The notes under the pieces were generated by a model, which was not told the origin of the DNA, made no database searches, and saw only the letters and a list, made by a program, of their open reading frames with translations. From assembly GCA_020346805.1 (NCBI GenBank), contig CP070790.1, positions 3,209,670 through 3,220,609 of the forward strand: a stretch of DNA of 10,940 bases. Reading direction: 5' to 3'. This document shows, one piece after another, positions 7,084-10,940 of this stretch (position 1 is its first letter; each line of letters starts with the position of its first letter). A program made the translations under genes and the position numbers. This stretch comes from Planctomycetota bacterium. GTDB taxonomy: Bacteria > Planctomycetota > Phycisphaerae > UBA1845 > PWPN01.

Positions 7084-7102
7084 CTTTATTGGTGGATCAG
7101 GT
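7059..7102. repeat. Perfect 9-bp inverted repeat in the divergent promoter region (possible operator)
   Basis: Bases 7059-7067 (acctgatcc) are the exact reverse complement of 7094-7102 (ggatcaggt), with 26 bases between the arms. The left arm touches the leftward -10 box and the right arm falls at the -35 position of the rightward promoter. A regulator bound to both arms could control both directions. The arms are too far apart for a compact hairpin terminator and no T-run follows. Confidence 0.45.
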
Positions 7103-7128
7103 GAAATAGATACCCGATTTGTTATAAT
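7100..7128 (+). promoter_or_regulatory. Candidate extended -10 promoter for the metallohydrolase gene
   Basis: A consensus TATAAT at 7123-7128 is preceded by TG at 7120-7121, giving the extended -10 form TGnTATAAT that can work without a good -35. The -35 position (about 7100-7105, ggtgaa) is poor and overlaps the right arm of the inverted repeat. Transcription would start near 7135, about 44 bases before the ATG at 7179. Confidence 0.55.
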
Positions 7129-7178
7129 CTTCGAATAACTACTCTAATGAATATAGGAACAATTAAAGAGGCTGGATT

Positions 7179-9407
7179 ATGAGCAAGATAAACAAATCGA
7201 TAGTGTTAGTTGTTGGAATATGGATATTACATTCTTGGTCGGCAACGGTAAACGCACAAGAAGACTTTAAGATTTCGGCCGGTCTGAAGGAGTTGGCCGG
7301 TGAGTTAAACGGTCGGCATCGGTATCTTTTCCAGGAGGTTGATTGGGCCGAATTTGACGAATTATGCCGCCAATTGATCGGTCCGCAGCTTCGACGGCGT
7401 AGAAGACTATCGCAAGCCCAACGTCAGGAGGCCGCACGACGATCCGCTGAAGCTGCCGAAAAATTGTTGCCTTTTCTGGAGAAATGCCCTCGTGTTATCC
7501 GCCTTAGTTTAATCGATGACCAAATCACCGAGCAGATAGATGGTCCTGTCAAAGTGCCCGGTGATGTTGGAGCATTATTATTTCGCATCCAGGCGGGTGA
7601 AGGAGAAACGCGGTATACGACGGTTTTCTACGATATGAGTCTGGCCAATGGGCCGGGCGAAGGGGGAAGGGGATCGGGCGCTATTGGCTTCAAGATAGCA
7701 TCCCCTGGTGTTACCTGGGTTTTGGTGAGCATGACCAATGTGCCCGGTGGTCCCACGTCTTTGCTGGTCGAGTTTCAATATCCACCGGATAAATCAGTTA
7801 GTATGCCTGTCGACATTCTCGCCCCGGCTAAAGGCCGAACAAAAATTTCAATTCTGTCCGCCGATACCGGGCAGCCGGTACCGGCCATGGTTAATCTCAG
7901 ATGGAAAGTCAATGGTGCAGATCGCAGACCTTCTAATGGGATTGATTTTGGTTCGCAGATTGATATGCGCGAACGGCGTTACGGGCCTCGGCCCGCCCGT
8001 ATTCCCGGCCGTCTTGCGGAGTATAATTATTGGTGTGTACCCGGTCCTTTTGACATGATGCTTCCACCCGGCGATTGGGAGATCGTTATTCGTCGCGGCG
8101 TGGAACATACACCCCTTATCGATACCTTCAGCCTGGCAGCCGAAGATTCTATTGAGCGCATCTATACGGTCACCCGTTGGATCGACATGCGGAAACTGGG
8201 CTGGTATTCCGGGGACGATCACGTGCATTGTAAAATAATGAGTGACCAAGATGCCCGACGATTGATGGCCTGGGTGCGAGCGGAGGATGTCCATGTAGTA
8301 AATACTCTTAAGGTCGGTGATGTCTATCGCACATTTTTTCCGCAACGCGGTTTTGGCAAGGCTTATCGGGTGATAGACGGCGATTATGTGATCGTGCCTG
8401 GCCAGGAATGTCCCCGTATAGGTAAACGATATGCTATTGGTCATACTATTTCATTAAATATCCAAAGTATGGTTCGCGATCCCGGCAGGTATTACCTGTA
8501 CGATTGGGTTGCCGATACGGTGCATGCCCAGGGCGGGCTGTTCGGTTACGCCCACGGTCAAACCAATCAATATTTTGTGTCGCGCGATATGAGCATCAAT
8601 ATCCCCAAACAGAAGGCGGACTTCCTGGAGATACTGCAGTTCGGGCAGTTGGGTACGGATCTTTATTATGACTTCCTGAATATGGGCTTCAAGGTGACGG
8701 CATCGGCCGGTACCGATGTACCTTGGGGTGGTACGGTGGGTGAAGTCCGGGTATACGCCTATGTTGGCGATAAAACCTTCTCCGCCGATGCGTGGTTTGA
8801 TGCCGTCAAACAAGGGCGAACATTTGTCAGCAATGGTCCTATGATTACCTTTCAGGTGGATGAAGCCCTTCCCGGTGATGAAATTTTGATTGATAGAAAT
8901 CGCCAGCTGCGGGTTCGCGCTTCTGCCGTGGGCGATCCCGAAAATATGCTGCCGATCAAGCTTGAGATTATCCGTCATGGGCAGGTAATACGCAGCGCCG
9001 AAACAAAAGGGGCCCAGCAGAAGGAGCTATCGGTCGATTTTGAGCTGAATGCCGACCATGGTTTCTGGATAGCAGCTCGTGCCGAAGGTGGTGACGGTTC
9101 TTATGCCCATACTACGCCGGTTTACGTTATTCGTCGCGGTTTGCGTTTCTGGAAGTATGATGGGGTGGATCAGCTTATTACCGCCCGGCTTGCCGAACTG
9201 GCTAAGGTAGAAGAGTTAACCAGAGAGGCGATGCAGTTGACCGCCGACGGCAGGGCCGCTATGGATCTGATGGTCAAACGACTTGGGCTTCAAGGTTCTG
9301 CGATGCTGAAAAATGTTGAAGAGGCAAAACAGATCTACCAGAAGCTTAAACAGACCGCAGAACACGAAAAAAGCCTGCGGGCCGAGTATCAGAGCAGTAT
9401 GAAATAA
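7179..9407 (+). CDS. Secreted PHP-type metal-dependent hydrolase (CehA/McbA-like)
   Basis: The product has 742 residues with a Sec signal peptide (IVLVVGIWILHSW, likely cleavage after VNA near 26). Residues 30-340 include beta-rich segments resembling a carboxypeptidase-regulatory or Ig-like fold. The catalytic part (about 340-530) has the PHP metal-ligand motifs in order: DDHVH at 346-350, GQE at 408-410 with H422 following, YAHG with H459, and AGTDVPW with D513. This order fits the CehA/McbA family, named after a carbaryl hydrolase; most members have unknown substrates, so pesticide hydrolysis should not be assumed. An Ig-like domain follows ('TFVSNGPMITFQV' and after). The last 65 or so residues are charged and helical, probably a coiled coil. 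The start is supported by AAAGAGG at 7165-7171, 7 bases from the ATG. It is divergent from the lipoprotein gene, sharing a promoter region. Export from the cytoplasm suggests breakdown of an external ester, phosphoester or glycoconjugate (inference). Confidence 0.85.
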   Translation: MSKINKSIVLVVGIWILHSWSATVNAQEDFKISAGLKELAGELNGRHRYLFQEVDWAEFDELCRQLIGPQLRRRRRLSQAQRQEAARRSAEAAEKLLPFLEKCPRVIRLSLIDDQITEQIDGPVKVPGDVGALLFRIQAGEGETRYTTVFYDMSLANGPGEGGRGSGAIGFKIASPGVTWVLVSMTNVPGGPTSLLVEFQYPPDKSVSMPVDILAPAKGRTKISILSADTGQPVPAMVNLRWKVNGADRRPSNGIDFGSQIDMRERRYGPRPARIPGRLAEYNYWCVPGPFDMMLPPGDWEIVIRRGVEHTPLIDTFSLAAEDSIERIYTVTRWIDMRKLGWYSGDDHVHCKIMSDQDARRLMAWVRAEDVHVVNTLKVGDVYRTFFPQRGFGKAYRVIDGDYVIVPGQECPRIGKRYAIGHTISLNIQSMVRDPGRYYLYDWVADTVHAQGGLFGYAHGQTNQYFVSRDMSINIPKQKADFLEILQFGQLGTDLYYDFLNMGFKVTASAGTDVPWGGTVGEVRVYAYVGDKTFSADAWFDAVKQGRTFVSNGPMITFQVDEALPGDEILIDRNRQLRVRASAVGDPENMLPIKLEIIRHGQVIRSAETKGAQQKELSVDFELNADHGFWIAARAEGGDGSYAHTTPVYVIRRGLRFWKYDGVDQLITARLAELAKVEELTREAMQLTADGRAAMDLMVKRLGLQGSAMLKNVEEAKQIYQKLKQTAEHEKSLRAEYQSSMK

Positions 9408-9523
9408 ATCCTGCCCTGCATGTTGGAAGGTTTCCTCGTGTGTGAAATCAAGCAGATACGCAGTATTGGACTTTAATTTTATATAGTTTGCTAACGACTC
9501 CGCCATTTACAGGAAGAACATAC

Positions 9524-10940
9524 ATGTCAAGAATGATTTTGCCCGCTTGTCTCGCGGTTATTTTGTGTATTTGTGTTTGCGGCATTGGGGCGGAGCCATC
9601 ATCGGAGATACCCGAAGATTTTCCGCAGTTTGTGGTGCCGGGCCGGGAAAAGGCTATGGCTTCGCTGCGGGATCTTTTTTACCTGCACTATCAAAAAGCC
9701 CGGCCGCTGGCCACGCTATGGGATGAATGGCTGTCGGCGTCCAGCCTCTGGCCGGGATTGGAATCGAATGTAAATAAGGGGGCAATGCGCAAGCAATGGG
9801 ATAAGATCCTTTCCAAGCGTCAAATGGACGCCGAAGGCTATGTGGCCACGCACCAGCACACGTCGATCGCCCATCAGCAGGGTTGGCCGTTTCCCTTTTG
9901 GGCCCAGGGTGGACCGGGCACCTGGGGTTGGCACTTCTCTTTGGCCGGGATACACAAACATTGGCATGGTACCGAGGAAAAGACTCAGGAGGGTTGGGAA
10001 CTTCGCGGCGGCAAGGATAGCGGCATATCCAATCGCGCCTGGAATATTGAATTTACCTCAGCCGCTGCGAATGTTCGCACGCCGCCGTTGATGATTCTGT
10101 CGGAACAATCACCATTTATTCAGCTTCGCTGGCGGGCCGATGGTTTGGACGACGCTCAACCTTACCTGGAATGGATTACCGAAGATGCTCCGGAATTTGG
10201 GCCCGAGCGGCGATTTTACTTCGACCCGGTTACCAAAGATCGGGGCATCGTCTACACCATGATCCCCGTTTATAAATCGCCCGCATGGAAGGGACGAATT
10301 ACACGTATGGGTATTAACTTCGGCAACCCGCCGGCGGGGGCCTCGGTCGGTATTCAGGCCCTGTTCACCCAATACGACACTCGGCACAATATTAACAATC
10401 AATGTTTTATTCGCGGCTGCTGTCAATATTTCCGATGGGCACGGGATTTGAACTTTCTGCGGCGTAACATCGAACGAATGCGCTTGGCTTTATTGTTTAT
10501 GATGGAGGATTTGGGCGGTCGGCAACACAAATGCATCGTAACCCCTTGGGTCGGCCATGACGGGCGAAGTGGTCTGGAAATAGGCTCCGACGGCAAGAAG
10601 ATCGTTCATTCGGGGCGGGGTATCGGGAACAACTACTGGGATCTTCTGCCCATGGGAGGAAAGGATGCTTACGCGACTATCCACTATTACGACACGCTTA
10701 ATCGATTGGCCGACCTGGAGCGGGAGATTGAAAACCATCCGGAATGGAATATACCGGCCGGGCCGCTTCGTTTTGCACCGCACGAGCTTCGCCGGCACGC
10801 TGAAGAGGTCAAGGCCCATGCCGGCAAGCTATTCTGGAACGATCAAACCGGTCGTTTTGTCTGTAGCATCGATATCGACGGCAAAAGTTACGACTATGGT
10901 TTTACCTTCCTGAATCTGGAGGCGATTTACTATGATTTTG
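9524..10940 (+). CDS. Secreted six-hairpin-glycosidase-like protein, 3' end outside the window
   Basis: The frame is open from the ATG at 9524 to the window end (472 codons), so the C-terminus is missing. The start is supported by AGGAAG at 9511-9516, 7 bases away. A Sec signal peptide covers about residues 1-23 (MILPACLAVILCICVCGIGA); the cysteines in it do not form a lipobox. The first 300 residues are rich in Trp and beta-like segments, as in the N-terminal beta-sandwich of many (alpha/alpha)6 glycosidases. From about 300 helical segments take over, with 'GIGNNYWDLLPMGGKDAY' at 366-383 and 'YYDTLNRLADLE' after it. Such Asn-Tyr-Trp-Asp segments are typical of six-hairpin glycosidases and debranching enzymes. 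D373 or D381 could be active-site residues, but the family and catalytic pair cannot be fixed from the fragment. It follows the metallohydrolase gene by 116 bases on the same strand and may share its promoter; no clear separate promoter or terminator was seen between them. Confidence 0.75.
   Translation, partial: MSRMILPACLAVILCICVCGIGAEPSSEIPEDFPQFVVPGREKAMASLRDLFYLHYQKARPLATLWDEWLSASSLWPGLESNVNKGAMRKQWDKILSKRQMDAEGYVATHQHTSIAHQQGWPFPFWAQGGPGTWGWHFSLAGIHKHWHGTEEKTQEGWELRGGKDSGISNRAWNIEFTSAAANVRTPPLMILSEQSPFIQLRWRADGLDDAQPYLEWITEDAPEFGPERRFYFDPVTKDRGIVYTMIPVYKSPAWKGRITRMGINFGNPPAGASVGIQALFTQYDTRHNINNQCFIRGCCQYFRWARDLNFLRRNIERMRLALLFMMEDLGGRQHKCIVTPWVGHDGRSGLEIGSDGKKIVHSGRGIGNNYWDLLPMGGKDAYATIHYYDTLNRLADLEREIENHPEWNIPAGPLRFAPHELRRHAEEVKAHAGKLFWNDQTGRFVCSIDIDGKSYDYGFTFLNLEAIYYDF

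Noticed and set aside
7848..8444. Open frame of 198 codons on the minus strand
   Set aside because: It lies wholly inside the metallohydrolase gene, whose signal peptide and PHP motifs are clear, and its product shows no recognisable domain. It is an antisense shadow.
8454..8978. Open frame of 174 codons on the minus strand
   Set aside because: It is opposite the catalytic and Ig-like part of the metallohydrolase. Its product has low-complexity His/Ile/Gly content and no motif.
9466..9496. TTGGAC followed by TATAGT as a promoter for the glycosidase-like gene
   Set aside because: The spacer is only 10 bases, and the hexamer at the correct distance does not resemble a -10 box.

Overview
The window reads as a chromosomal segment of a Gram-negative-type (diderm) bacterium. 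It carries a predicted outer-membrane beta-barrel, lipoproteins, and several Sec-exported enzymes. The gene mix (CHASE2 cyclase, FecR-domain protein, CehA/McbA-type metallohydrolase, secreted glycosidase-like protein), the roughly balanced base composition and the mostly weak Shine-Dalgarno sequences recall Planctomycetota, perhaps Phycisphaerae. That placement is an impression from family content; nothing here proves it. No RNA gene, mobile element, CRISPR array or phage gene was seen.

Layout. Positions 1-111 are an AT-rich flank with short inverted repeats and no supported gene. From 7026 down to 112 five genes run leftward on the minus strand: a small cysteine-rich lipoprotein (7026-6535), an alginate-export-like outer-membrane barrel (about 6353-4878), a second lipoprotein whose start overlaps the barrel's end (4890-4255), a periplasmic FecR-domain protein (4107-3163), and a large CHASE2-domain class III adenylate cyclase (3063-112). 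A 152-base divergent intergenic region (7027-7178) holds a promoter-like -10 box for each direction and a perfect 9-bp inverted repeat between them. On the plus strand follow a secreted PHP/CehA-McbA-like metal-dependent hydrolase (7179-9407) and, after 116 bases, a secreted six-hairpin-glycosidase-like protein (9524 onward) that runs off the window end.

How the genes may work together. By predicted location the minus-strand genes form layers of one envelope: an outer-membrane pore, one or two lipoproteins, a soluble periplasmic FecR-domain protein, and an inner-membrane sensor whose extracytoplasmic CHASE2 domain carries two large helical insertions and whose cytoplasmic end should make cAMP. 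A second good promoter-like sequence (4158-4187), preceded by a hairpin-like inverted repeat, would let the FecR-cyclase pair be expressed separately from the barrel and lipoproteins. The divergent plus-strand genes encode secreted enzymes that could act on carbohydrate or other small substrates. A carbohydrate-sensing and uptake locus is therefore a reasonable hypothesis, but the substrate cannot be read from the sequence.

All gaps between genes are under 300 bases. The 3064-3162 gap shows no clear signal. The gap upstream of the barrel has a T-run but no convincing hairpin or promoter. The 9408-9523 gap has only a ribosome binding site.
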